Assembly (NCBI GenBank): GCA_022264855.1 | Contig: JABYQU010000001.1 | Coordinates: forward strand, 806,001 to 870,000 | DNA length: 64,000 nucleotides | Reading direction: 5' to 3' | Source: Lenzites betulinus | Taxonomy: Eukaryota > Basidiomycota > Agaricomycetes > Polyporales > Polyporaceae | Shown here: piece after piece, positions 10,520 through 21,681 of the stretch | Layout of the letters: each line of letters opens with the position of its first letter | Numbering within the stretch: the first letter of the stretch is position 1 | Position numbers and translations under genes: made by a program | Notes under the pieces: generated by a model | Told to the model about the DNA's origin: nothing | The model's input: only the letters and a program-made list of their open reading frames with translations | Database searches by the model: none

Positions 10520-13500
10520 ATGTCGACTTCCGTTCAAGCTTCTGCGCTCACACATAACGCGGACGCTGTGGGACAATTCTCGTCGTCCGGGAGTAACGCG
10601 GCGCAAAACGAAAACATGCCGCCCACCCCGGAGGTCCGTCTCAACGGAAGACGCGCCTCTAGTCTTCACGGTGTACCCTCGACTGGCGCGAGCGGAAACG
10701 ATGGATGGGGCTCTAATTTCTGGGTGACGCTCATCGATCCACAAGTGCGTATATTCACGTGTGTCAGCTTTCAAAATCTTCCATTCCCTGTTTTATGGTC
10801 ATGGCCAGCTTCCCGTGCCGTACCGCGAAGTATACGGGATGAATATGATAAACCGGCCAACCACATGCTGCGAAAGCACGACATCAGTCACTACTGCTGG
10901 CGGCTACCATAACAACTTTCCTTCGCCGTAGATTTTGTCCGAAGCAGTGCTGATCAAATCTCTTTTCATTTTTGACACTGCAACCAGACCCAGGTATCGT
11001 TTTACGCATGCCCCGCCAGCGGGGAGGTCAGCTGGGACCCACCAGTTGGCAACTTCCTGTGAGGGTTTCATTCTTTGGTAGCGATGGAGAAACTCACGCC
11101 AGGGAAACCAGGTTACCGCCCAGCCCAGATGGCGAATGGTGGGAGATGTTGGACGAGGCCAGCGGCCTCAACTACTACTACCATACCAAATCTGGAGAGA
11201 CCGTCTGGGAGCGCCCTGATGCCTTCGTAATTCCACTCGGTATTCTACAAAACACCGCGCTCGCGCGGCGGCTTTCGATGCGGGACCGCAGCGGGGATGC
11301 CAGTGGAAAGAGTCCTCAAAAGCAGCCCAACGGGACACCAGAACGAATGCCGTACCGCCGTTCCAAGTCGTACACGTCAGACAAGGATGCGGCGCAGAAC
11401 GGCCGCTCTAACAGAGGCGGTGGCGGCACTTTACAGCCTCGCGCCTCACAATCTTCCACTAAAAGCTCTCCAGCAAGATCACACCACACGCCACCCAACC
11501 CAAATACGCCGTCGTCGCACGCAGGCTCGTCTTCGAGACGCCCGCAGTCTGGTCGCAAGTTGACCTCCGCCTCCGAGCCTCAGCACGACAGTTCGGGTTC
11601 CCAGGCAGGACCACTTGCATACGGCCGTGGACATCCGCTAGATCCTATCCCAGGCTCTCCCTATAACACCGATGCGTCTCCCTCCCCAGCACCGTCTGTC
11701 AGCGGACGCAAGTCCATGTCGGCTACACCCGTGAATGGACAACGCGCAGAATCGCCGAAGAAGGACAGCATTCCGCAGCGCAAGAGCACAAATGATGACT
11801 CTACGCTTGGTAGATCTCGGTCCAAGTCTTCCTCCTACACTCAGTACCGGTCTCCCCAGCCACAGAGCCTCAACGCAGCTCTCGAAATGATCGCACTCTC
11901 CAGCTCGCAGTCGTCTCACAATTCACATGACAAGCCTGACGGATCTGACAACGGTCATGGCGCGCGTTCCGCCACTCCGTCGCTACAGGGATCGCCTCCG
12001 AAAGTCAGAATCAACACCGATGCAAAGCTTCTGGGCGTCGCCGCTCGCAGCGACCAAACTCATTCAAGCACACCTCCCGACACCCCACTACGATTCAAGT
12101 TCAAGAGTAAAGACAAGGGAAGCATACCGTCGACGCCCATGCGACCCACACCTACCGCGCCGCAGCCGAGGCGTAGCGTATCTGGTCCCGCCGGAGTGCA
12201 GTTGCGAGGGAAGTTCATCAGTAGCCCTGTCCTCGATCCCGGTGCGCAAAGCCCTCACTTCCAACCTCAACGTTTCCTGACGATCCAGGGCAGAGGCCAC
12301 TCGCCACATGAGTCAGATGGTCAACCGAGGAGGCGGTACACCAATACCTATCGACATCTACCAGAATACAGGCCGGAAGTCAAACGCCTCATTGAACACA
12401 GGGTGTGTATTATCAGTTCTCGGGTAACACATTAACGACTAACATCGCTGGCAGGAGGTACCCTGTTCTGCCCGAGGATCTCGCATCAGACATTCAGCAG
12501 TTTTCGGAGTCGGACTTCGCGCATCGTTACTTCTCCACGCACAGGCCGGGCTTTATCTTCAAGCGTCGGGTCCCAGTTGCTCAGCTCATGACATGGCAGA
12601 AGGTACGTGTCGCGCGTTTTCATCGTAATGGAACGACCCTCAAGTGGCCGTATAGCCTCCCATCTCCGCGCCACTCTTGAACCTGAACCGCGCGCTACAC
12701 AAAGATGCTGTCAAGACGTTCAAGGTTGTGCAACGCGTCATGGGTGATCGCGAACGGGAGCGTTCCGGAGCGTACGCTTCGTCACCTGTGAAGTCCTTCA
12801 CTGGGTCCACCACGTCGCTTCCTCGCACTCTGTCCAACCCTCTGTTGGAAGAGGAACGATGGTTATTGGGTGAAGGCCTCACCCATGGAGAGCTTCGAGA
12901 CGAGATCTACTGTCAGGTCATGAAACAGCTGAACGGCAATCCCAGCAAGTACGTGATCCCATTTCTTCTGCAGAAATCATGGACCTTACATATGTGTATC
13001 ACAGGGACAGCGTATTCAAGGGGTGGCAATTGCTCTGCGTCTTACTTGTGACGTTCCCGCCGTCCAAGGATTTCGAAACCTACCTGGCCTCTTATATACA
13101 GCAAGCAACAGCTCAACAAGAGGGCCGGATCGATGTTATGGCGAAATACTGCCTGCGGCGTCTTGCGTACGTGTCGAAGAAGGGTCCAAGAGGGAAACCA
13201 CCTACTACCGCCGAGATTGAAACAGCCTCGGTGGGTGTGGATCTTGCTTCAGTTGTCATCTACATCACTCAATATACGGTTTCCTCAGGATGCCGCATTC
13301 CACCCATCGATCTTCGGAGAGACGCTCGATGGCGTCTTCAGGCTTCAGGAGCGTAATTACCCTAACAAGAAGGTTCCCATCATTCTGCCCTTCCTCGCCG
13401 ACGGGATCCTCGCGCTTGGGGGTACGAAGTCTGAGGGCATATTCCGCGTACCCGGCGATGGCGACCTTGTCTCGGAGCTCAAGCTACGCATCGACCAGGG

Positions 13501-14052
13501 TTACTACAGTCTCGAGAGCGTGGATGACCCACATGTCCTCGCGTCCCTCATGAAACTTTGGCTCCGCGAGCTGTGCGACCCGCTCGTCCCCGACGAGATG
13601 TACAACGACTGTATCACCTGCGCGCACAATCCAGAAGAGTGCGTGCAGCTTGTCCAGCGGCTCCCGACGATGAACAGGCGCGTGGTGCTGTTCGTTATCA
13701 GCTTCCTGCAGTTGTTCCTAGAGGAGAAGATACAAACCGTCACGAAGATGACCGCTCCAAATCTGGCGCTCGTCATGGCGCCAAACCTGCTACGGTGCAA
13801 TTCGGAGTCTATGCTGGTTGTCTTCACCAATGCACAGTGGGTGATGTTGCTCTCTTCCCGCGACTCGCATATTCATAACTATGTCATAGATACGAGCAAA
13901 CGTTCGTGCATAACCTCCTGCTGCACCTGAAGTGCGCCGAAGTTGATCCCGACTTTGTGCCCACCCACGGTCAAGGGGCGATTTCTCCCCCTCCGGCGAC
14001 ATCCTCTGCGTCCCGCCCATCGAAATCTCGTCACCCTCGTCCTAATTACTAA
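10520..14052 (+). CDS. WW-MyTH4-RhoGAP domain protein (ARHGAP39/Vilse-like)
   Basis: Eight exons: 10520..10744, 10988..11058, 11112..12404, 12455..12602, 12656..12948, 13005..13230, 13289..13836 and 13890..14052, in frame to 988 aa. Two WW-type modules lie at about residues 67-95 (WVTLIDPQ..SGEVSWDPP) and 107-136 (WWEMLDEASG..GETVWERPD). A Ser/Pro-rich linker of about 380 aa follows. Next comes a MyTH4 domain, about 530-750 (PVLPEDLASDIQQF, LGEGLTHGELRDEIYCQVMK, FKGWQLLCVLLVTFPPS), then a RhoGAP domain, about 753-945, with the arginine finger in KSEGIFRVPGD (R about 805) and APNLALVMAPNLLRC. This order matches animal ARHGAP39. The likely role is to switch off a Rho-family GTPase (Rho, Rac or Cdc42) at actin or membrane sites. 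The linker is probably disordered and phosphorylated (inference). Confidence 0.93.
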
Positions 14053-15308
14053 CGACATGTACATTCCGCCTGCTACTCATCTACCCGTTCATGCGCTGAC
14101 TGTCGCTCCCGGTCATTACCCTTACTCTTGCTACCTTCCTTCATACTCATTGCACTCCTCACTGTCTCACCCACATTCTTTCCCGCACTCAGTTGTTGTA
14201 GCATCTATCCTAACTCTCTCGTCTTACGCACGTGCTTGATTATAATACCTCATAAACCATATATCCAGCTGTTCTTCCAGTTACATTGTTTCATACTTAG
14301 GATTAACCTACTTCCTAGTACTACGGGGCAGTAATCGTGAGTCTTGTATATCTTTACAGGAGTAAAACGAACGCAATAGAAGCTCGTGAGGTGGTTGATA
14401 CTTATCCGGCGCTCTGCGCTGTGTGGGAAGCCGGGGGACTGGCATTATTCGGTGCGTTGGTTTCGCTCCTGTTGACTTCACAGAGTCCCTGACATTCACC
14501 TCGGTCAAGCTGTATGTGGCCGACCGGCATCGCGACCACTGACTACTAGCGCTTGATCAGGATCTCACGGAGTCCTCGGGAGGCTTGCATAAGTGTGCAC
14601 CAGGCACATGTACACGCGATCCAGGGAGACCTGGTCTCCCGAGATACGGAGGCGCAGTGTCAGTGCAGGATGTCAACTTTGATCGATGATCATCAGGTCT
14701 CCCGCCCATTCTGACCGTTGGACGTTCTGCCATGTCGAGGATAAACAGGTCAGTGTCCGGCAGATGAGAGCGGGCGGACATAGCGTAGCGCTCCCTTGTG
14801 GCGCGGCATTGTCACGCGGAGAGGCAGCTCAATCCCACCGGCGATCCCTGCCGATCTCCATTGAGAGTTCACTGTAAATCTAACTTATCAACTCCGACAG
14901 AAGCGTCGGAAGATGGCAACCCCCGCGGAAGGATGCCGTATTGTACGAGGCTCGAGCATCCCGCTGAGCGCGGCGCAGCCAACGTGCCAGGCCGATTCGT
15001 CAAGCTTTCAGGTGCGGCCAGCCATTCTAACACCACTAGGTTAGCTTCGCGGGCCGTGCTTATAGCCGGATCATGGGAATGGACGCTCGCGGAATTGGGC
15101 AATGCATATCTGCAACTGATAGATTCTCTGCCCGTGCGCTGTGCCCCAGCTAGGATGTCGGCGGCCACAGTAATGGCCGTGGTTCTTTCATCAGGATCAG
15201 CTTCCCAATTCCCATCACCTACGTTCCCCTTCCCTAAACTTTCTTTATAGCCAGCGGTCGGTGACTTATCGTTTGTGCGTACCACATCGTCCCCACTTCC
15301 TCGGCGCC
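14053..15308. other. Intergenic region
   Basis: Begins with the pyrimidine-rich 3' UTR of the RhoGAP gene and ends with the leader of the G-alpha-like gene. A perfect 17-nt dyad, GGGAGACC-T-GGTCTCCC, lies at 14634-14650. No gene was recognised; frames on both strands here lack domain similarity. Confidence 0.45.
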
Positions 15309-17552
15309 ATGCCTCGCGCCCTCGAGACTCCCGACCCCCTCGCGGTCGCCATCGAGCCGCCGCCAAACGAAACCTCTGCAGAGCGATGGGCCCGGGAACA
15401 GCGCGAGGCGGAAGCACGCAGAATCAGCGAGCAAATTGACGAGCAGATACGGGCAGAGAAACAGGCCATGAAGAAACGCAAGCCACCGATGAAACTGCTC
15501 CTGCTTGGTCAGAGCGAGAGCGGCAAATCCACGACTGTCAAGAGTAAGTCGATCGCAGCCGGCGTATTGAGCAGGACGAACCTGACCAGCTGCTTTCGTC
15601 TAGACTTCCAGCTTGCCTACGCCTATGATGCGTTCTTGGCGGAGCGGACGGCGTGGCGTGCGGTTATTCACTTGAACCTCGTGCGCTCCGTCAACACCAT
15701 CCTCGAGGTGCTGTCAAAAGAGCTCTCCGCGCACGGCGAAGCACCCGTTCGGCCACCCACGCCCGGTGCGGAGCTCCAAAGCGTGGGTGCCTTGCTCGAC
15801 AACGACATGTACGAGGAAGACGACGAACAAGAGCCGTCGGAAGAGTCTTCGGAATGCGCTCTGACGAGTGCGCACCGCGAGCTCATGCTGCGCCTTGTGG
15901 TCTTGCGACAGGCGCAGCGCGACCTGGAACGCTGCCTCGGCGCGGCCTCCACCGAAGAAACTCCAAACAGCGCCAGCGGAGCAGCACCGTGGAACGCCCG
16001 CGGCGGCGGGTGGCGTGGGCGGGAATTTTCCATCTCAGCTCGCAGCGGGTGGAAGGCCGCTCTTGGCCGTGTACGCGCCGTTGGGCGCATGTCTCTCGAG
16101 TCCACCATTGGACGATCCGAGAGACGGTCGGAGGTTTCACCGGACGGACAGGGCAAGGTGCGGCCTTACGGTGTCGTGCGCTAATTCTACCGGTGCTGAT
16201 GATGCTGCTCCAGGCTGTCAGCCGGCGACCGGCCTATGCGAAAGCCCAGTGGTCCGACCAGACCGTAGAGGGGATGGAAGGCGCGGAGATCGAGGCTGCC
16301 GCGGAGGTTATTTCATCTTGTGCGGATGATATGGCCGCCTTGTGGGCGGACCCCGCCGTGAGGACCGTTCTCAGCAAAAGAGGGGTTCACCCGGAAGAGG
16401 GGGCTGGATTGTAAGCATTTGGCATGGGGCTGCTTCGACGGAGCGCTAACCTGCCATAGTTTTTTGAACGACGTTGCGCGTGTCGCCGCCCGCGACTATC
16501 AACCATCAGACGATGATGTTGTCCGTGCACGACTGCGGACGATGGGCGTGCAGGAGCACCGCATAAAGTTTGAGAAAGGTCAGAGTGCAATTGCAGTCAG
16601 ATTGTCTACCTGTGTGGCTCACCGTGCTGCTAAGGCTCGGACGCAGGGAGCGAATGGCTGATTTACGACGTCGGTGGTGCGCGCTGCTTGGTAAGTGTCG
16701 ATGCTAATTAGTCTTACGACCGATCTGACCCAGCTGGTTCATTAGAGGAACGCCTGGTACCCTTACTTTGATAATATCAACGCGATCATCTTCCTCGCAC
16801 CTCTCAGCTGTTTCGACGAGCGCCTAGCGGAAGACCGGAGGGTCAACCGCATCCAGGACAGCCTGCTGCTTTGGAAGGCAATCTGCTCGACAAAGCTCCT
16901 TGCCAAAGTACAATTGATTCTCGTAAGTGTCTGTCTCTCAGGCGGAAGTGTTGCAGTCGTCTTGACAGGGCTTCCGTCAGTTTATGAACAAGTGCGACCT
17001 TCTTGAGAAGAAGCTCTCGCGCGGAGTACGCGTCGTTGATTATGTGCCTACATACGGGAACAAACCGAACGATGTCGAGCACGTCTCGCGATGTACGTGT
17101 CTCAGATCTCGCATGCCCGAACCCCCCGAGCATGAACCTTATGTTGACCGCCCATTTGGATACAGATTTCCGGTCACAGTTCAGAGATATCTCTAACCGT
17201 CACTCGCCGCAGGAGCGCAGCTTTTACTCGTTCTTCACATCTGTCGTGGTGCGTGCTCTCTCTCCTTCGGCCTCCCTCCGGTCTACACACGGAATGTTGC
17301 TCCCCCTTACGGACATGATGCCGGCGGGAAGCAGCTACGTGTCCTGATCGAACCACTCCTCTGATATCCGGGATGGAAGCTCATGCCGTTCCACTTCACG
17401 TCATACAGGACACGAAGGCAACCCGTATCACGGTTGCCACAGGTGAGCCTGATCCCCGTCTACTTCCCTCCTTCGCAACTCAATCGCGCTCTCTATGTGC
17501 AGTCCGTGAAGGCATCCAGCGGAACAACTTGAGGACCGCAGCCATTATCTAA
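15309..17552 (+). CDS. Divergent heterotrimeric G-protein alpha-subunit-like GTPase
   Basis: Ten exons: 15309..15543, 15604..16157, 16214..16410, 16460..16578, 16647..16690, 16746..16922, 16981..17092, 17166..17248, 17409..17442 and 17503..17552, in frame to 534 aa (canonical G-alpha is about 350). Motifs in order: P-loop LLLLGQSESGKST; a helical domain enlarged by a low-complexity acidic insert; switch I VRARLRTMGVQEH with conserved Arg and Thr; G3 as YDVGGARCL; NAIIFLAPLSCFDERLAEDR; G4 NKCDLL; and C-terminal DTKATRITVATVREGIQ. G-alphas relay signals from 7-TM receptors. Here the catalytic Gln after DVGG is Ala and the G5 TCAT box is altered (SVVDTKAT), so GTP hydrolysis may be slow or absent. 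Agaricomycetes carry expanded families of such non-canonical G-alphas (family knowledge). No N-terminal Gly2 myristoylation site is present (MPRALE). Confidence 0.9.
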
Positions 17553-18029
17553 CAACCGTACAGCCGCCTTGTCCTCTGATTCCAGCACTACGTCGGGCAC
17601 TCGTGCTGGCCGACTTCATTTATTCTTCATATTATAAGCATTGTGATGTTGTGCAATAAGTCTCGTAGTCTTGACTCTTATTAGTCCTGTTGTACTGAGC
17701 AATCCGTATCATTTATGTGCAATCTGCAACTACTCGATTACATGATGATGAACTACTAGTAAGAAGCACGGTGATGATCCACATAGATGTTGAGTTCAAC
17801 GTGCGCCACGCAAGGACCTTGGAAGGCCTGCAATAGATGTTCAGTGATAACATATACACCACAACGCTGAAGACAGGCCACACTCCAACTTCTGAGTGTA
17901 CAAAACATGATCTTCTAGATGACAGACCATAGCCAAAACCCAAACTCCTTGCAATTCCATTCAAGACACCGAGCTTGCAGTCTACTGACTGTTCACAAAG
18001 GTGCGGTGAAAAGAAGGGCAGGAGATCCC
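17553..18029. other. Intergenic region between the G-alpha-like gene and U2
   Basis: Holds the G-alpha-like 3' UTR on plus and the downstream flank of the U2 gene on minus. AT-rich in its first half. No gene was recognised. Confidence 0.5.
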
Positions 18030-18213
18030 CCGACGACACAAGCCGGTACTGCAGTGGCAAGGTCATCGCGCCCCCGGGTTGCAAGCAGAGCCCAGGGGAC
18101 AAGGGCGGCAAAAATTAGATAACCAATAATGGGGCCGGTGGCCCCATAATAGTGGTTAAACTATTAAGAACAGATACTACACTTGATCTAAGCCAAAAGG
18201 CCAGAGTGGTAAG
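18030..18213 (-). ncRNA. U2: U2 spliceosomal snRNA
   Basis: On the minus strand the 5' part reads GGCCTTTTGGCTTAGATCAA, directly followed by the branch-site pairing region GTGTAGTATCTGTTCTTA (GUAGUA at 18175-18180). This block is almost invariant in U2 from yeast to human. It is followed by a perfect stem (GGGGCC..GGCCCC, 18131-18145), an Sm-binding site AATTTTTG (18109-18116) and a 3' stem-loop IV whose loop contains CACTGCAGTACC, matching the U2B''/A' binding loop of other U2 RNAs. U2 pairs with the intron branch point in the spliceosome, and this window is itself intron-dense. Ends are estimated from homology and TATA spacing; either could be off by about 5-10 nt. The 5' cap-proximal sequence differs from the human one, as is common in fungi. 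Confidence 0.95.
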
Positions 18214-18235
18214 GATTCCCGATGTCTGCACGCTG

Positions 18236-18245
18236 CCTATATACC
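18236..18245 (-). promoter_or_regulatory. TATA box of the U2 snRNA gene
   Basis: GGTATATAGG on the minus strand, about 25-30 nt upstream of the inferred U2 5' end. Fungal snRNA genes commonly use a TATA element at this distance. Spacing and match are direct observations; use as promoter is inferred. Confidence 0.6.
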
Positions 18246-18595
18246 GGACGGCGTGCGCACGGACCATGTCCTGATCCAGCGCGAATACCGGGTGAGTCAT
18301 GCCGAATGCGGTCAAAATGAGCCGTTTTGGAAGGCGGCGGCTTTGGATCCTAACAGAGCCAAACAACGTCTCTCAAGATCACCGCCGCGCGTCCTCCTCC
18401 GCTGATCTACCATGGTCTACCGTGATTCGAATGCAGATATTCTCGATAGGTATAGGTGGGTGTACTCGTTCCACCACCCGCAGCGGAAAACAAGTACAAT
18501 AAACTGATATATTCTCCCTAGTACAAGTTAGAGTCCGTTCAGTGTCCTTAATTACAGGCAAATATATCGTAAAATTGTGAGTGGCTTTTAGTGTA
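18246..18595. other. Intergenic region upstream of U2
   Basis: 350 bp between the U2 promoter and the 3' end of F-box gene 2 (minus). No distal element or other gene could be identified. Confidence 0.45.
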
Positions 18596-19897
18596 TCAAA
18601 AGGATGCAGCGCGTTCATGAATGCACTTCGCTCCACGAAGCAGAGCCCCACCAAATAATGGGAACATGCGGTCTGGACTGTCCAACCGAATCCAAGCCTT
18701 ACTTTGCGTCCCCGGCGCCTTTTCTGTCTGCAGCTTGCTGAGTTTCTGCGTCGCCACCTCGATTCGCTTCCTACGCTCGTGTGTCCACTCGCCCTCATCC
18801 TCCTCTCGCTCTGCCCAGCAGCCTGCCTTTCCGAGCATCCTGTCCTCCCACTCCCACCTGAGTCGGTCTCTCCAGTAGCCGTCTCGATGCCACCTGCCGC
18901 GAAGAACAACAATTCTTGGGCCCCCGCGGACCCTAGGCGCTTGTGCGAGGAGACCAGCTTCCTGACGATACTCGTGGCCTGTGACCGGGCGCAGCACCAG
19001 CGGTTGAATCACGATCCTCCGCAGCCTTGGGTACGACAACGCCGCATGATAATCTTGCGCGCCATTCATGCGCGGGAAAGATCGAGTCGATATGCCCTGG
19101 AGAACCTCGGGGTGGAGGTTACTCGCCTGCGACAGGCGGAGGTGCGTCAGGGCCGGCGCCAGAGCGATCCAGAGCGGCAGCGTCCTCTCCCATGAGTGCT
19201 GCTTCCCGCCCTCGTACACGATGTGAAGATGGGTGAGCGACGGGAACGATGCGGGGACACGCGTTTGTAGGTCGTCGAATGCGAACCTACGGGTCGTGTG
19301 CGCTTGCCATTCCGGGCTCGGCCTCACGAAAACGGCATCATCCGCCAACAAGGATAGCTCCCTCAGCGCGAAGAGTTCCACTTTGATATGGGGGAGGTGG
19401 ATGTCCGGATGCTGGAGGATCGCGAGTGTCTCGAGGGTGGGGGCGACAAGGCGGAGCAACCGGGGAACGAGATAGACGAACTGGCGGTCCCACGCGCCTT
19501 TCACGGCATACCACGCGAGCTCGTCCTCGGCGACCTGCCGCTGCCGCTTCGATTTCCTGGAGGAGTACTCCTGCCATCCCCGCCATGAGCGGACGAGCGA
19601 CTCGCAGTCGTCCGGGAAGAAGCTGAGCAGCAGATGGCGAGTGTTCACACTGCGCTGGTCCCGCACGCCTGCGTGAGGAGCCTGTGCGCGCTCGATGCGG
19701 TCGAGGCAGAGGAGGAAACGGCCGATCTGCGCGAGGTTGGTGAACTTGAGCGAGTGGAAGCGGTACGCGGCGGACGTCGCGCGGATGTGAGAGGAGGTGC
19801 TTGCGAGGGCGGCGCCGGTCCGACCTCCGTCGGTACATGCGTACCGGAATATGTCCTCCCAGATGTGGATGGGCAGCTTGCACATCGACGGTGGCAT
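18596..19897 (-). CDS. F-box-like protein, ACTDGG family member 2
   Basis: An intact single-exon frame of 433 aa from ATG 19897 (second Met at residue 5). The F-box-like motif LPIHIWEDIFRYACTDGG is followed by HIRATSAAYRFHSLKFTNL (residues about 8-60). Then come leucine-rich stretches with LETLAILQHPDIHLP, FPSLTHLHIVYEGG, WERTLPLWIALAPALTHL and a Trp-rich tail YWRDRLRWEWEDRMLGKAGC. It aligns along its whole length with the neighbouring minus-strand copy at 20345-21681 (WEQTLPHWAALAPGVTHL; PGCWAEDE) and more loosely with the copy at 7681-8769. The probable role is an SCF adaptor. The substrate is unknown. GC-rich, with strong codon bias like its neighbours, so there is no sign of decay. Confidence 0.78.
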   Translation of the reverse strand: MPPSMCKLPIHIWEDIFRYACTDGGRTGAALASTSSHIRATSAAYRFHSLKFTNLAQIGRFLLCLDRIERAQAPHAGVRDQRSVNTRHLLLSFFPDDCESLVRSWRGWQEYSSRKSKRQRQVAEDELAWYAVKGAWDRQFVYLVPRLLRLVAPTLETLAILQHPDIHLPHIKVELFALRELSLLADDAVFVRPSPEWQAHTTRRFAFDDLQTRVPASFPSLTHLHIVYEGGKQHSWERTLPLWIALAPALTHLRLSQASNLHPEVLQGISTRSFPRMNGAQDYHAALSYPRLRRIVIQPLVLRPVTGHEYRQEAGLLAQAPRVRGGPRIVVLRGRWHRDGYWRDRLRWEWEDRMLGKAGCWAEREEDEGEWTHERRKRIEVATQKLSKLQTEKAPGTQSKAWIRLDSPDRMFPLFGGALLRGAKCIHERAASF

Positions 19898-20344
19898 GGC
19901 GGATGATGCGCTGAGCAGGCAGGAGGGACGAGCGGCGGGTAGACGATGTCAGAGGACGTTAGGATGCAATCCAACAGATTGCTGCCTAAATATCCCCTGC
20001 CATGGCCGCGCCTCCGTGCGACCGCGGCACGGCACACGAACCGGGCTGTGCTGATGAGTACTTGCAATGACGCCCCCATTGACGTCCCGGCGTTTCGCAC
20101 GCGCAGCACTTGAGCACTTGAGCCCGATATCCGCAAATTCTGACCAAGTACCTCCTTTTCGTCTGGACTACGCTATATCGCACAGATGAGTGCAATACGA
20201 TCGAAATATTAAGGACATTGTAACTAATACAATTTGCTGAAACGAGGCTTTCTCAGCGGCACGAACGTCCAAATGATTGGCCATGGGTCAACTCACACTT
20301 TATTTCCGCCGACAAACCTACTTCCATTGCCTCCCCAAGAAAGT
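19898..20344. other. Intergenic region
   Basis: Separates two tandem F-box-like genes on the minus strand; promoter of copy 2 and 3' UTR of copy 3. Nothing else was recognised. Confidence 0.45.
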
Positions 20345-21681
20345 TCAGACTCCATTGCGCCTCTTCGATGAGAACACAGCCTGCCACCACCTTGCCTTCT
20401 TTGATCTCTCTGGGACGCGGTCGCTCCGCAAGTCAAGGGGCAATGGCTCTACCCTCTTCGGGAGCGGCTCCGTGGCAGACACGCCCCATCGCTCATCCTC
20501 GTAATACTCATCCTCCGCCCAACACCCTGGCCCTCCAACCATGCGGCTCCTCCACTCGCGCGGCAGGCGCCGGGGCCAGTACTGGTCTTCGTACAAGCGG
20601 CTTCGCAAGACCGTGACCCACGCCTGGCATCGGCTCTCTTGCGCGCACTCCGCCGCGACCTGCTCGACCTCGCGCCTCTGTGCTAGCACGACCTCCGCCG
20701 TGGTGGTACTCGCCCATCCAGGTGCGCGGCTCAGCTGGACGATCACCAATCGCAAGCTAGGATATGTCGGGGTGAGAGGCGCGGACGCAGACACGTCAAG
20801 GCCATCATCGACGTCGGCTTCGTCTGCGTTTCGGTTGTCCGACGGCGGCGGCTGTGGCAGCCCTAGCATGTCGCGGACCATCTGCGCCACCTGCGCGCTC
20901 CCCTGCGAGATGCGCAGGTGAGTCACCCCGGGCGCGAGCGCGGCCCAGTGCGGCAGCGTCTGCTCCCAGGGGTGTAACTTGGCCCACGCAAACACGACGT
21001 GCAGGCGCCGCAGGCTGGGGAAGGGCGCGTCATGGGGCCCGGCCGGGTCGGGGGATGGACGCCGTAGAAGTTGAAGTCGGAGTCGTCGCCCTCGCGCGGG
21101 AGACGCACCCCGGGCCGGGCCACGCGCACGAAGAGGCGGTCGTCCCCGAGCAGGGTGAGCTCGCGCAGCGCGGGGAGGTGGTAGCGCACGACCGGCAATC
21201 GGACCTCGCGCGTCTGGAGGACGACGAGGGTGCGCAGGGTGCTCGCGACGCGCGCGAAGAGCGCCGAGACGTGCTTGACGAACGTGAGGTTCCACGCGAT
21301 CTTCTGTGTGTTCCACTCCCGATGCTCGTTGACGAGCTGCATCAGCATATCGCGCTCGTTGCGGGGATAGTCCGTCCACTTGGTACGCCAGGCGCGTATC
21401 GGGGCGTCACATGTTTCGGGGAGGAAGGAGAGGAACAGGTGATGCACTGGTGCGTCCTCTCCAGCGAAGAGCGAGTTACGTTTGAGGCAGACGAGGAAGT
21501 TCTGCACTTGGCGAAGGCTGTAGAGGCTTACGGAGAAGAAGCGGGTGGCCGCGGCCGTCCGCCGACAGGTCTTGGAGGTCAGCGCCAGTGCGCAGCCAGT
21601 CTTGCCGCCGTCGGTACAGGCCAGCTGGAGGATGATGTACCAGACATCATAGGGCAGACGGCTAAACAAATCCGAGGTCAT
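20345..21681 (-). pseudogene. F-box-like protein, ACTDGG family member 3, one frameshift
   Basis: From ATG 21681 one frame encodes LPYDVWYIILQLACTDGG, RTAAATRFFSVSLYSL, LRTLVVLQTREVRLP and LFVRVARPG, then loses family similarity at about 21050. Similarity resumes in another frame (FPSLRRLHVVFAWAKLHPWE, LPHWAALAPGVTHLRIS, YWPRRLPREW, PGCWAEDE) and runs to the TGA at 20345-20347. The switch coincides with a run of five G (21050-21054; five C in the coding sense). Total length, about 445 codons if counted through the shift, matches copy 2 (433 aa). Either this is a recently inactivated paralog or a homopolymer-length error in the assembly. Both halves keep normal codon usage, so inactivation, if real, is recent. 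F-box-like SCF adaptor role inferred as for the paralogs. Confidence 0.75.

Noticed and set aside
14128..14334. Hydrophobic short frame downstream of the RhoGAP gene
   Set aside because: It arises from the pyrimidine-rich 3' UTR, which codes for Leu/Ile/Phe/Ser by composition.
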